A stretch of 33,681 nt of DNA from a virus, in the IMG/VR virus record IMGVR_UViG_3300024518_003244, positions 1 through 33,681 of that record; one strand, written 5' to 3'. A program made the translations under genes and the position numbers. A model generated the notes under the pieces. It searched no databases. It was given only the letters and a program-made list of their open reading frames with translations, and was not told the DNA's origin. Shown piece after piece: positions 22,666-29,343 of this stretch; positions within the stretch are counted from its first letter, which is position 1; each line of letters begins with the position of its first letter.

Positions 22666-23181
22666 ATGGCATCAAGAGGCATCAATAAAGTCATCCTAGT
22701 GGGTAACCTTGGCAACGATCCAGAGACAAGGTTCATGCCATCTGGTGGCGCTGTGACCAATATATCAGTGGCCACATCAGAGGACTGGAAAGACAAAGTG
22801 ACCGGCGAAAAGCAGAGCCGAACTGAGTGGCATCGGGTGGTTTTCTTTAACCGGCTTGCTGAGATCGCAGGCGAGTACCTGAAGAAAGGCAGCAAGGTCT
22901 ATATTGAAGGATCTCTCAGGACAAAAAAATACACTGACAATGCTGGGGTTGAGAAATACAGCACAGAGATCATTGCCTCAGAGATGCAGATGCTTGACAG
23001 TCGAGGAGGCTCTCACGATGGCGGTCAGAACCAACCACCACCACAGCAGGAAAGTCAGCAGCAGGCACCGGCTCAACAACAGCCAAAGACTCAGGCATTT
23101 GATGACGTTGATGACGACATCCCTTTTATATGCTCTTGGGATGTTAAACATAAAGAGCAATCAAATGAAAAAGTGCTTTAA
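22666..23181 (+). CDS. ssb: Single-stranded DNA-binding protein with an extended tip
   Basis: 171 aa. The OB fold is clear: [81 protein letters not shown] Gln/Pro-rich linker leads to the canonical acidic tip DDVDDDIPF (146-154). Instead of ending there, the frame goes on for 17 residues ([10 protein letters not shown] and onward) to TAA 23179-23181. In bacterial SSBs the terminal Phe carboxylate docks partner proteins, so the extension should hide it. The extension overlaps the start of the HNH gene, suggesting the endonuclease inserted at the ssb stop. Confidence 0.95.
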   Translation: MASRGINKVILVGNLGNDPETRFMPSGGAVTNISVATSEDWKDKVTGEKQSRTEWHRVVFFNRLAEIAGEYLKKGSKVYIEGSLRTKKYTDNAGVEKYSTEIIASEMQMLDSRGGSHDGGQNQPPPQQESQQQAPAQQQPKTQAFDDVDDDIPFICSWDVKHKEQSNEKVL

Positions 23182-23584
23182 GTGCGAGATCCAGAAGCCA
23201 CTGTCTGAGTTTTACAAACACAAGCAGATGTCTGATGGTTATCTCAATAAATGCAAAGCCTGCAAACGCGCTGATGTTGGTCAGCACAGGCTGGCGAACA
23301 TAGAAAAGATAAGAGCCTACGACAGAAAGAGAGGGGCAAGGCAACCCCCAGAATATATGCGAGAATATAGAAATAAATATCCGAACAAGTACAGGGCGCA
23401 CAGTTTGGTGAATAGCGCAATAAAAGGAGGCAAGCTGTTCAAGGAACCATGCGAGATATGCGCAACGGGCACGCCGGTTCATGCTCACCACGATGATTAT
23501 CTCAAGCCTCTCAATATTAGATGGCTATGCTGTGCGCATCACTCGCAGTGGCACGCAGTGAATGGCGAGGCGGCTAACCCCTAA
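23165..23584 (+). CDS. HNH endonuclease (probable free-standing homing type)
   Basis: 139 aa from ATG 23165-23167, inside the last codons of ssb. The N-terminal zinc motif [20 protein letters not shown] with KCKACK precedes a basic linker. The HNH core is [20 protein letters not shown], then [16 protein letters not shown]. Such proteins cut DNA near their own insertion site and spread between phages. A longer frame from 22904 runs inside ssb and is not used. It is followed by a 150-bp gap without a supported gene, containing a CCCCA/TGGGG hairpin near 23592-23609. Confidence 0.9.
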   Translation: MKKCFKCEIQKPLSEFYKHKQMSDGYLNKCKACKRADVGQHRLANIEKIRAYDRKRGARQPPEYMREYRNKYPNKYRAHSLVNSAIKGGKLFKEPCEICATGTPVHAHHDDYLKPLNIRWLCCAHHSQWHAVNGEAANP

Positions 23585-23734
23585 TTCATAACCCCAGCGG
23601 CTGGTGGGGCTAATAACCACCGCAACTGAGCTTCATTGTCTTGCCTCCCTTGGCCGTATGGCTTGGCACCAGTGTTGTGATCAGCTGACAGGCAGGAAAG
23701 ACTGCCACTAATTTCAATTTTGAGAGGTAATACC

Positions 23735-23950
23735 ATGAAAGGATTTGGATTTTTTAAAGCGATAGCAGCAGCGGCCAAACTAGGCTGGGCGCAAGGGTCA
23801 GCACCAGCGCTCTCACAGGCACCGATCAGGCCAGAGAGATTTGGCAGCAGCAGTGCTTTATACATGCGCCGCCACTCACCCAAGGATGCGCACAGCGGTC
23901 TCAATAGAATGAGCCAGCAGTCTAGGCGCAAGAGAGCAAAATGGGCATAG
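23735..23950 (+). CDS. Small basic hypothetical protein
   Basis: 71 aa from ATG 23735-23737 with GAGAGG 7 nt upstream; this outweighs a TTG 15 bp earlier. Starts MKGFGFFKAIAAAAKLGWAQ and ends QQSRRKRAKWA. The N-terminal 15 residues are mildly hydrophobic; the rest is Ser/Arg-rich and probably disordered. It overlaps the next gene by 10 bp. Function not recognised. Confidence 0.6.
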   Translation: MKGFGFFKAIAAAAKLGWAQGSAPALSQAPIRPERFGSSSALYMRRHSPKDAHSGLNRMSQQSRRKRAKWA

Positions 23951-24186
23951 CAGCCATTAGACCGCACCTGCTGGCAGCAGAGATTGTTGCTGGCAAGTCG
24001 CCGGTCATCCCATCGGATATGGCCGCACTGGTTCAGGCCCATATTAACTGCGCGATCCATACCAAGGCATCAGTGATCTGCTCAGAGCGAAGCAGGGTTA
24101 AGCGCCGCCTGATGCTTGATCGGGTGCCAGACTCAATCAGGGAGCCAGTTAGGGCCAGAGTATTAAAAATATTTGCAATGAGATAA
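23941..24186 (+). CDS. Hypothetical protein
   Basis: 81 aa, helical. Starts MGIAAIRPHLLAAEIVAGKS; the second half is Arg-rich (SERSRVKRRLMLDRV, SIREPVRARVLKIF), suggesting nucleic-acid contact. ATG 23941-23943 lies inside the end of the previous gene. No motif allows a family call. Confidence 0.62.
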   Translation: MGIAAIRPHLLAAEIVAGKSPVIPSDMAALVQAHINCAIHTKASVICSERSRVKRRLMLDRVPDSIREPVRARVLKIFAMR

Positions 24187-24233
24187 ATAATCTGGCAAGG
24201 TGGCTGCATCAATTAATTAATAAAGGGCAAGAC

Positions 24234-24494
24234 ATGAGCAACCTATCACCAGAGCACCTAAACCGCCTACAAGATCCAGACTTTATCTGCGAGGGTATTG
24301 GGCCTGATGGCTTTCAATATCCAGATGCGGTCATGTATAAGACCTCGGCAGGCCGCTTTGAGTATGACAATGAAACACTCAAGCGCATTGGGCAAATGGC
24401 TGCTGAGTATGCCAAAGGCAATCAAGAGGCCGCCCAGAATTGCGGCGAGCTGATCCTTGGCAATTTAATCAAATACACCAACCCTGAGAAATAG
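24234..24494 (+). CDS. Hypothetical protein
   Basis: 86 aa with AAAGGG 8 nt before ATG 24234-24236. Starts MSNLSPEHLNRLQDPDFICE and ends CGELILGNLIKYTNPEK. Acidic, mixed alpha/beta, no Cys motif or membrane segment. It is followed after 1 bp by a helix-turn-helix gene and may be co-regulated with it. Function not recognised. Confidence 0.65.
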   Translation: MSNLSPEHLNRLQDPDFICEGIGPDGFQYPDAVMYKTSAGRFEYDNETLKRIGQMAAEYAKGNQEAAQNCGELILGNLIKYTNPEK

Positions 24495-24495
24495 A

Positions 24496-24870
24496 ATGAA
24501 AACAGAATCTGAAAAGCTGCTCAATAGCCTCATCACCAAGATGGCCGAATACAACGCCAACGAATTGGCAGAGGCATCTGGTGTTGGTGTTATCACCATC
24601 AGGCACATCATGTCTTGCAAAAGAGTGCCCAGCATCAACACTCTGGCAGCTATCGAGCGCGCCATGCTGAGCATTACCACTCAAACAAGCGGGGCCAGCC
24701 GGTTCTCTAAATGCTGCAGAGATAATGATGCAGCTGAGCGCGATGTTCGCAAGGTAATGACCCAGCAGGCGCTCAGGCGCTCACAGGCAGGCTTGCCAGC
24801 TTACAGTGAGCCAGATGCCATCATTGAGGCTATAGGCTTGGTTAAGACTATTACAGGGGCATTGCGATGA
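24496..24870 (+). CDS. Helix-turn-helix transcriptional regulator
   Basis: 124 aa. Residues about 16-60 (MAEYNANELAEASGVGVITI then RHIMSCKRVPSINTLAAIER) form a Cro/CI-type helix-turn-helix. The C-terminal half has CCRDNDAAERDVRKVMTQQA and could mediate oligomerisation, but no protease or dimerisation family is evident. It is in the middle of the rightward early operon, so it may switch from early to late expression. It is the second helix-turn-helix protein in the genome and a candidate reader of the AGTGTAACCT boxes. Confidence 0.7.
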   Translation: MKTESEKLLNSLITKMAEYNANELAEASGVGVITIRHIMSCKRVPSINTLAAIERAMLSITTQTSGASRFSKCCRDNDAAERDVRKVMTQQALRRSQAGLPAYSEPDAIIEAIGLVKTITGALR

Positions 24871-24947
24871 AACTATCAGTGGTAAGGCTGGATGGGTGCT
24901 ATACGGTAGATAATCCGCCGAAGCGCATCATTTGCAAGAGTGGTTGA
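24867..24947 (+). CDS. Possible 26-aa peptide gene
   Basis: ATG 24867-24869 overlaps the preceding TGA (ATGA) and runs to TGA 24945-24947, product starting MKLSVVRLDGCYTVDNPPKR. The overlap suggests coupled translation, but the size is near the limit of what can be supported. It could be a remnant of a longer gene; the next gene starts 21 bp later. Confidence 0.35.
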   Translation: MKLSVVRLDGCYTVDNPPKRIICKSG

Positions 24948-24967
24948 AAACTGCGGAGGTGGTTGAT

Positions 24968-25174
24968 ATGGACGAAAGGACAAAAGCTATCGAAAATGCA
25001 GTCGCGGCTATTAGATCGTCAGATTGTGGTGCATGGCTAAAAGACTGCCATTCAATGATCTTTGACTGCACTGATGGCCGAGCCAAGCGACTTGAGTTGA
25101 GGCCCTTGCTGGACAACCTATACAGCGCAGTAAAACCAATACCATCTGAGCCAGTAGAGGGTAAGTCGAGATGA
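24968..25174 (+). CDS. Hypothetical protein
   Basis: 68 aa from ATG 24968-24970 with a strong GGAGGT 7 nt upstream, which decides this start over an upstream TTG. Starts MDERTKAIENAVAAIRSSDC; helical, with AWLKDCHSMIFDCTDG in the middle. It overlaps the next gene by 4 bp (ATGA). Function not recognised. Confidence 0.68.
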   Translation: MDERTKAIENAVAAIRSSDCGAWLKDCHSMIFDCTDGRAKRLELRPLLDNLYSAVKPIPSEPVEGKSR

Positions 25175-25482
25175 ATAGGCTAGAGCATTTGATGTGCATA
25201 TTTCGGGAGGAGTGCAGCGAGGTGTCTCAAGAAGTTTCTAAGGCAATGAGGTTTGGATTGTTTGAGCAGCGCGACTTGCCTACCAGCAACGCAGAGAGGA
25301 TAAACAAGGAATTCAATGATTTGCTGGCAATGGTAGAAATGCTTAAAGACGAATCCCCGCCGCTAAGACTTGGCAGGAACCAAGAGATGATCGACGCGAA
25401 GAAAGAGAAGGTAGAAAAATACCTGATCTACTCAGCCGAGTGCGGAACCCTTAACCCTACCGACAGCAAAGGAGAAGAATAG
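25171..25482 (+). CDS. MazG-like nucleotide pyrophosphohydrolase
   Basis: 103 aa, all-alpha. CIFREECSEVSQEVSKAMRF supplies the E-E-x-x-E helix and NAERINKEFNDLLAMVEMLK the E-x-x-D helix, the four acidic metal-binding positions of the MazG/dUTPase-like all-alpha NTP pyrophosphatase superfamily (family knowledge). Phage members are thought to clear (p)ppGpp-related or non-canonical nucleotides. The C-terminus is charged. Its start overlaps the previous gene by 4 bp. Confidence 0.72.
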   Translation: MNRLEHLMCIFREECSEVSQEVSKAMRFGLFEQRDLPTSNAERINKEFNDLLAMVEMLKDESPPLRLGRNQEMIDAKKEKVEKYLIYSAECGTLNPTDSKGEE

Positions 25483-25713
25483 ATGAAAGAGACAACACGC
25501 GACTTTACGCATCTTTGGAACGACCTCCCATATTCTGAGCGAAGCAGGTTGATGCCATATGCGATTTTGACTCAAAAGCGGCACCTTCTTCAGGATAAGG
25601 CGAAAGCTATAAGGTCGCACAAAGCCTTACTAAAGGATTTTAACGACCACATAAAAAACCTAGATCAGGAGCTATATAAGTATCGAGCAGCCTTAGAGGA
25701 CAAGCCCCAATGA
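25483..25713 (+). CDS. Small coiled-coil hypothetical protein
   Basis: 76 aa. Starts MKETTRDFTHLWNDLPYSER; from residue 29 on it is Lys/Asp/Leu-rich with heptad spacing (LLQDKAKAIRSHKALLKDFN), a likely coiled coil. ATG 25483-25485 follows the MazG-like stop directly and a GGAGAAG site precedes it. It overlaps the next gene by 4 bp. Function unknown. Confidence 0.65.
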   Translation: MKETTRDFTHLWNDLPYSERSRLMPYAILTQKRHLLQDKAKAIRSHKALLKDFNDHIKNLDQELYKYRAALEDKPQ

Positions 25714-25898
25714 AGCTATGCGCAAAACCAAACTGCTCGGAGCCTGTCGGAAAAGGTAATTATCTTTGTATTCAGCATGTGGACGAGCTGGCCTCGCATA
25801 TTCAAAAGGGGATGGATCGGGCGGGAGATTATATTTACAGAGAGCGAAAGAGGAACGCCGCAGCAATCGCGAAACTTGACGGGGTGGTTATCACATGA
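25710..25898 (+). CDS. Small zinc-finger-like protein
   Basis: 62 aa. The N-terminal motif CAKPNCSEPVGKGNYLCIQH (C-x4-C, C-x2-H) looks like a single zinc site. The remainder is a helix with many Arg/Lys residues (YIYRERKRNAAAIAKL). It may bind DNA, RNA or a host protein. Overlaps both neighbours by 4 bp. Confidence 0.65.
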   Translation: MKLCAKPNCSEPVGKGNYLCIQHVDELASHIQKGMDRAGDYIYRERKRNAAAIAKLDGVVIT

Positions 25899-26101
25899 AG
25901 CGAATAGAGAATGAATCGGAACTGGTTGTAGGTGAGTGGTATTGGGTTGCTAGTAGATTTTGGGGAAAAAAGAGGGGAATAGCGGAATGCCGCCTGTGTG
26001 GAAGGGGGTCAAACACCCATTTAAGGCTCGGCCCGTTGCTCCCTTTCAGAGATACAGAGGAAGTCTACGGCCCAATCCCTACCCCTGAGATAGAGGAATA
26101 G
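25895..26101 (+). CDS. Hypothetical beta-rich small protein
   Basis: 68 aa. Starts MKRIENESELVVGEWYWVAS; contains ECRLCGRGSN and a Pro-rich end (YGPIPTPEIEE). The W-Y-W pattern and Cys pair suggest a small barrel or zinc fold. ATG overlaps the previous stop by 4 bp. No family recognised. Confidence 0.62.
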   Translation: MKRIENESELVVGEWYWVASRFWGKKRGIAECRLCGRGSNTHLRLGPLLPFRDTEEVYGPIPTPEIEE

Positions 26102-26103
26102 AT

Positions 26104-26337
26104 ATGAGCGTACGAAGAATTGGAAAAAAACTAGCGGCTATCTACTGGGCGCACAAATCGCCAGATGATCCAGAGAAAGCAGTATTGCCAGCACTGGTAT
26201 TTGTTAACGCCAACCACCCAAAGTATTTTGATGTAACTGGCGGAAACTTCAAAGGGTGCATTTTTGTTCTAGGGTGGTGGCATTGGAGTATTGCTTTCGG
26301 CCTTGTTAGCCCAACAACCAATAGAGATAAGGAGTAG
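26104..26337 (+). CDS. Hypothetical protein, Trp-rich
   Basis: 77 aa. Starts MSVRRIGKKLAAIYWAHKSP. A central VLPALVFVNANHPKYF and FVLGWWHWSIAFGLV are hydrophobic and Trp-rich, more consistent with a small beta fold than with a membrane helix. Two bases separate it from the previous stop. Function not recognised. Confidence 0.6.
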   Translation: MSVRRIGKKLAAIYWAHKSPDDPEKAVLPALVFVNANHPKYFDVTGGNFKGCIFVLGWWHWSIAFGLVSPTTNRDKE

Positions 26338-26342
26338 ATGAA

Positions 26343-26588
26343 ATGCCAAACACTCAGAAACACATCGACCATATTTGTGCGGCTAGGGATATTCCCGCTG
26401 TTACAAAGGGAATGAGGTGTAGCTCAGACGGAAGGTTCGGGGAGATTGTTGGCGGGAATCACTCGCAGAACTTCAACGTCAAATTTGACGATAACGGAGA
26501 CATTGGAAACTGCCACCCTTATTGGCGGTTTCAGATATACACCAGCACTGGTGGCCTGTATTACGACCACGAACAGGGGATTACATAA
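26343..26588 (+). CDS. Hypothetical beta-barrel-like small protein
   Basis: 81 aa. Starts MPNTQKHIDHICAARDIPAV; then GMRCSSDGRFGEIVGGNHSQ and NFNVKFDDNGDIGNCHPYWR, a run that looks like an SH3/KOW-type small barrel by eye. The stop TAA overlaps the next ATG by 1 bp. Function not recognised. Confidence 0.62.
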   Translation: MPNTQKHIDHICAARDIPAVTKGMRCSSDGRFGEIVGGNHSQNFNVKFDDNGDIGNCHPYWRFQIYTSTGGLYYDHEQGIT

Positions 26589-26872
26589 TGAAACAGATCA
26601 AATCAGCCGATGATATAAGTGCGCTAGTAACGTTCGCCAAGAAAGAAGCCGACGCCTACGAGAAAGAAGGGATTGCCGGAGCCTCTAATTTAATTCACAG
26701 GCTTTTAGAAGAACTCCAAAACCAAGCCGCTGTGATTGCGCAAGCTAAGGAGTGGATCCCGTGGGCAATTGAAATTCTTGAAATGGATAAAGAGGCCGAA
26801 AGCGATTCGTGCGAGGTGGCAGGTAGAGCAGCCCTAACCGCAATTGAAGAAATGGAGAAAGTAAATGAGTGA
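26588..26872 (+). CDS. Helical hypothetical protein
   Basis: 94 aa from ATG 26588-26590; an upstream frame from 26522 lies inside the previous gene. Starts MKQIKSADDISALVTFAKKE, Glu/Ala-rich and helical throughout (SNLIHRLLEELQNQAAVIAQ, ALTAIEEMEKVNE). It resembles the many short acidic helical proteins of phage early regions. It overlaps the next gene by 8 bp. Confidence 0.62.
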   Translation: MKQIKSADDISALVTFAKKEADAYEKEGIAGASNLIHRLLEELQNQAAVIAQAKEWIPWAIEILEMDKEAESDSCEVAGRAALTAIEEMEKVNE

Positions 26873-27164
26873 GCATAAAGTTATTTACCTACAGCCTGAG
26901 TGCTGTGCCGAGCCGTCAGTCGGTCGGCTATGGTGCAAGGACAGCGAGCCGATGCCCTGCGATGCCGGTGTTCCTTGGACTAAGTATGTCCTTGCAAGCA
27001 CCACTCCCCAATCTGACGCAGCCAAAAGCCGCCAAGATTTGTTTGACCTTCTATTCAACGAGCATGGGATAAGTGCACTCGAAACCGAGATGAGCGACAT
27101 CGAGCATTGCGTAATGGCTATTCACGGAATCCCTAGAAACTCCGATGGGAGCTATGGAGCGTGA
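26865..27164 (+). CDS. Hypothetical protein
   Basis: 99 aa. The N-terminal half is Cys/Trp/Pro-rich (YLQPECCAEPSVGRLWCKDS, PMPCDAGVPWTKYV) and the C-terminal half is helical (DLFDLLFNEHGISALETEMS). The first part could be a metal-binding module of the kind found in small phage proteins. Function not recognised. Confidence 0.62.
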   Translation: MSEHKVIYLQPECCAEPSVGRLWCKDSEPMPCDAGVPWTKYVLASTTPQSDAAKSRQDLFDLLFNEHGISALETEMSDIEHCVMAIHGIPRNSDGSYGA

Positions 27165-27194
27165 GTACGGATTTAGTAACCATGAGAAAAGCAA

Positions 27195-27449
27195 ATGAGC
27201 ATTAAGGCAAAACTTAACCGCCTATATTGGCAATGGCACAACTCAGACACAATGAGGTATTTCCACATGCACCCAAAATCAGAGGCATTCTGTAACGTGC
27301 TGAAAAATGGGGCGAAAATTACAGCGTTATACACCTCTGTTATAGCGGCTATCGCAATGACGTTCAACCAAGATATCAACTGGCTTGGATTTACCTTAAC
27401 GCTGCCCCTAGCTTTTCTTGTTGGGGCGCTTATGAGATGGGAGGATTGA
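27195..27449 (+). CDS. Small membrane protein
   Basis: 84 aa. Starts MSIKAKLNRLYWQWHNSDTM. Hydrophobic segments at about residues 42-57 (ITALYTSVIAAIAMTF) and 63-79 (WLGFTLTLPLAFLVGALM). A basic N-terminus suggests an N-in topology. It may be an exclusion or lysis-timing protein; nothing in the sequence decides. ATG 27195-27197 has only a weak ribosome site. Confidence 0.6.
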   Translation: MSIKAKLNRLYWQWHNSDTMRYFHMHPKSEAFCNVLKNGAKITALYTSVIAAIAMTFNQDINWLGFTLTLPLAFLVGALMRWED

Positions 27450-27450
27450 G

Positions 27451-27828
27451 ATGAGCAACTATAGAGACACAGCAATAAACCCAGATACTGGCAAGACCGA
27501 GGAGGCTGATTTCTTAGACGGCTATTATGGGCGGCATAGATATGGGGTTAGGTTTGACGATGGAGAAGTTTATCCTATATCTGATGTAAGACTCTGGGCA
27601 ATAGATTGTGGCGGGGTGGCAAGGTTAAGGTATAACCTGATCCAGAACAAAGATAAAGAGATAGGTAATGGCAAGGTCGATCATAAGATCGCCCCGCACA
27701 ACCTTTATGAATCTAGGTTATTAAGCCTTCTTGCTCTTAATCGACTCGGCCAGGCTTTTAACCGCCTCAGAGTTTTGCGTGGTGGCATAACGAAGAACCA
27801 AAGCAAGCCACTTGATAGCCCGGTCTAG
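27451..27828 (+). CDS. Hypothetical protein overlapping a convergent late gene
   Basis: 125 aa. The first 85-90 residues look like a real domain (KTEEADFLDGYYGRHRYGVR, DDGEVYPISDVRLWAID). The last 36 are encoded antisense to the end of the 80-aa late gene and look like out-of-frame Arg/Leu-rich sequence. An original stop near 27720 may have been lost, or the two operons truly overlap tail to tail by 108 bp. The only stop-like signal is a 5-bp hairpin (27678-27691) without a U-tract. Confidence 0.6.
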   Translation: MSNYRDTAINPDTGKTEEADFLDGYYGRHRYGVRFDDGEVYPISDVRLWAIDCGGVARLRYNLIQNKDKEIGNGKVDHKIAPHNLYESRLLSLLALNRLGQAFNRLRVLRGGITKNQSKPLDSPV

Positions 27829-27963
27829 CTGGTCGTCAATCTCGGTTCCTTCGTTGGTCTTTTCTTCGACAAACTGCAAAACGGCCATTATCTTTGAGCC
27901 GTACAGGTTGACGGTCAATAGTGCGCCAGCTATGGCGGATAGCGCTAAGTACAAGTATTCCAT
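27721..27963 (-). CDS. Membrane-anchored lysis-cassette protein (i-spanin candidate)
   Basis: 80 aa. N-terminal hydrophobic segment residues 3-20 (YLYLALSAIAGALLTVNL), then a soluble helical part (VEEKTNEGTEIDDQLDRAIK, ATTQNSEAVKSLAESIK). A single N-terminal anchor plus a helix is the layout of inner-membrane spanins, though it is shorter than lambda Rz. Its ATG overlaps the lipoprotein stop (TAATG). Last gene of the late operon. The spanin call rests on topology and neighbours only. Confidence 0.55.
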   Translation of the reverse strand: MEYLYLALSAIAGALLTVNLYGSKIMAVLQFVEEKTNEGTEIDDQLDRAIKWLALVLRYATTQNSEAVKSLAESIKSKKA

Positions 27964-28175
27964 TATATGCCCTCTAAGCAGTATTCAAGTGTTTCAATGT
28001 GTTGCAATAATAACACGATTTGATCGTCTGGTATAAGAATACCGTCTGGCCTCTCTTCGTAATCAAAATTAAGAGCCGGTATCGGACACTTCGGAGTCGT
28101 TGCGCAACCTGTAGTTATCACGCAGATAACCGCGAACGTCGCTAGAAATCTCGTCCATTTCCTTTTCGTGTTCAT
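27963..28175 (-). CDS. Small lipoprotein, o-spanin (Rz1-like) candidate
   Basis: 70 aa. A basic N-terminus (MNTKRKWTRF), hydrophobic core (LATFAVICVI) and TTGC make a signal peptide with a lipidation Cys at residue 24; Thr at the -3 position is not ideal. The mature part has CATTPKCPIPALNFDYEE and ends in a helix (IVLLLQHIETLEYCLEGI). Two genes after the endolysin, it fits an outer-membrane spanin. Its first third lies inside the 59-aa gene in another frame, like Rz1 within Rz. GGGAG precedes ATG 28175-28173 by about 10 nt. Confidence 0.65.
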   Translation of the reverse strand: MNTKRKWTRFLATFAVICVITTGCATTPKCPIPALNFDYEERPDGILIPDDQIVLLLQHIETLEYCLEGI

Positions 28176-28248
28176 TGCTTTTGTGCTCCCGCCAGATGTC
28201 CCGACCTAGATCTAAAACTATTCTAATCAATTTTAAAAGCTCAATCAT
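28069..28248 (-). CDS. 59-aa protein overlapping the lipoprotein gene in another frame
   Basis: ATG 28248-28246 directly follows the endolysin stop (TAG ATG) and the frame stays open to TAA 28071-28069. Product starts MIELLKLIRIVLDLGRDIWR and continues with EHEKEMDEISSDVRGYLRDN. The N-terminus is amphipathic rather than a clean membrane helix, so it is not a standard Rz. It overlaps the lipoprotein gene by 107 bp. Both frames look protein-like, so a nested pair is likely. Confidence 0.55.
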   Translation of the reverse strand: MIELLKLIRIVLDLGRDIWREHKSNEHEKEMDEISSDVRGYLRDNYRLRNDSEVSDTGS

Positions 28249-28599
28249 CTACCCTTCCCATCTAGCATGACCCGTTCTGGAGTCAACATGCGTAAAGTTT
28301 TCATATCTTCCCAGCCCGCCTAGCGATAACTCCTCTTTGCAAAACTCCTGAACATCCCGCGGCGATACGCCGCTTACAACTATGTCAGCAGCTCTGCCGT
28401 ATAAGTGCTGAGAGGTCTTTGATCCGCCTACCTGCTTGTTATGACTAGGGCATCTGCACGCGCTGGTAATCGCCACCAGCCCAAGAGCGTCTCTAATCGC
28501 TTGGAGGTTCTTAATTAATTCTGCATCGACCGTGTCGAACCCGCACCCGCACTTACATGCAAATTCTGACCGGCTGAAATTCTTCGACAAATCACCCAT
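28249..28599 (-). CDS. Endolysin, M15-type peptidase
   Basis: 116 aa. Cleaves peptide cross-links of peptidoglycan. The zinc site of the M15_3 family is visible: SACRCPSHNKQVGGSKTSQH then LYGRAADIVV (H65 and D72), and NFTHVDSR (H104). The N-terminal LSKNFSRSEFACKCGCGF is the usual start of these lysins. No signal peptide, so a holin is needed. It follows the holin-like gene by 2 bp and is followed directly by the 59-aa gene. Confidence 0.92.
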   Translation of the reverse strand: MGDLSKNFSRSEFACKCGCGFDTVDAELIKNLQAIRDALGLVAITSACRCPSHNKQVGGSKTSQHLYGRAADIVVSGVSPRDVQEFCKEELSLGGLGRYENFTHVDSRTGHARWEG

Positions 28600-28601
28600 A
28601 A

Positions 28602-28877
28602 CTACCTGCTCATATCTTTAACTGCATCAATCAGTCCAGAACCCCATGCGATAAATGTTGCTAACATTATAGCACCTAGCGCTTTCCAGCCTTGAGATTT
28701 TGCAAGCTCCCACAAGGGAGATTTATTAGCCTTGTTTTCTTCCAATGCCGCAACCATTCCGCGTAGGGTTTTAACGCTTTCTTTGAGGTGAGCTAATTGT
28801 CTCTCATGCTCTAGTGCTAGATCGGCGTTCTTTAACGCCACTTGCATAACTAAGTTTGATTCATTATCGTCGGCCAT
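28602..28877 (-). CDS. XhlA-like membrane protein, holin or holin accessory
   Basis: 91 aa from ATG 28877-28875 with AAGGAG 10 nt upstream; a TTG 9 bp earlier is the alternative start. Residues 15-50 are a coiled coil (LALEHERQLAHLKESVKTLR), and residues about 64-84 one membrane helix (WKALGAIMLATFIAWGSGLI). A cytoplasmic coil with a C-terminal anchor is the layout of the XhlA haemolysin/holin-partner family. It lies directly before the endolysin. No second holin is next to it. Confidence 0.7.
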   Translation of the reverse strand: MADDNESNLVMQVALKNADLALEHERQLAHLKESVKTLRGMVAALEENKANKSPLWELAKSQGWKALGAIMLATFIAWGSGLIDAVKDMSR

Positions 28878-29343
28878 GCGAAACAATCTCCTTATACTCC
28901 TGCTCGTCGATATATCTCAAAGTGTTTCTCCACACTTTACCTAGTACGCCTATCTTTGTTCCTAGTGGATAGGGTGTTTTCATTAATTCCGCCGTTTGAT
29001 ACATCTTGTCTTTTGGGTTATACCAAGCCTCTTGCACGTTGTGTAAAGTGTATCCGGTCTCAATCACATATCTATCGTTAAGATAAAACGCGTTTGAATC
29101 GTTACCCCATACATCAGCATCGGGCTTGCCTTCATAATCTTCCGGCAATATACCGGTAAGCTGCGTGTAGCCTTTTGAGATAGCCAACATAACACCACTG
29201 TAATCTTTTACAAACTCCACCCAGTCAGCCGAACGTACTTCGTCAAGCGTGGGCATTTTGTTTCTTGAGGCAACGCACGCATGCAGGTCACAGAATGTTT
29301 TTAGCCTGTCCCTCAATGCCTGTAGCTCGTCCACTTGGGTCAT
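28864..29343 (-). CDS. PAS-domain-like protein between tail hub and lysis genes
   Basis: 159 aa. Residues about 45-140 follow the PAS sensor layout: DYSGVMLAISKGYTQLTGIL, EDYEGKPDADVWG, NDRYVIETGYTLHNVQEAWY, a MKTPYPLGTK strand and IGVLGKVWRN at the end. This matches the order N-x-x-Y-x-x-L-T-G, E-x-x-x-G-K, D-x-x-V-I-E-T-G and G-V-L-G seen in PAS domains (family knowledge). No kinase, cyclase or DNA-binding domain is attached. The N-terminal 40 residues are helical. It overlaps the holin-like gene and is preceded by the hub gene with a 1-bp overlap. Confidence 0.72.
   Translation of the reverse strand: MTQVDELQALRDRLKTFCDLHACVASRNKMPTLDEVRSADWVEFVKDYSGVMLAISKGYTQLTGILPEDYEGKPDADVWGNDSNAFYLNDRYVIETGYTLHNVQEAWYNPKDKMYQTAELMKTPYPLGTKIGVLGKVWRNTLRYIDEQEYKEIVSHGRR

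Noticed and set aside
22904-23584. 226-aa version of the HNH protein
   Set aside because: The upstream part overlaps ssb out of frame; the zinc motif starts at ATG 23165, which gives a normal-sized HNH protein.
23585-23734. Gene or tRNA in the 150-bp gap after the HNH gene
   Set aside because: No start with a ribosome site and no cloverleaf; only a short CCCCA/TGGGG hairpin is visible.
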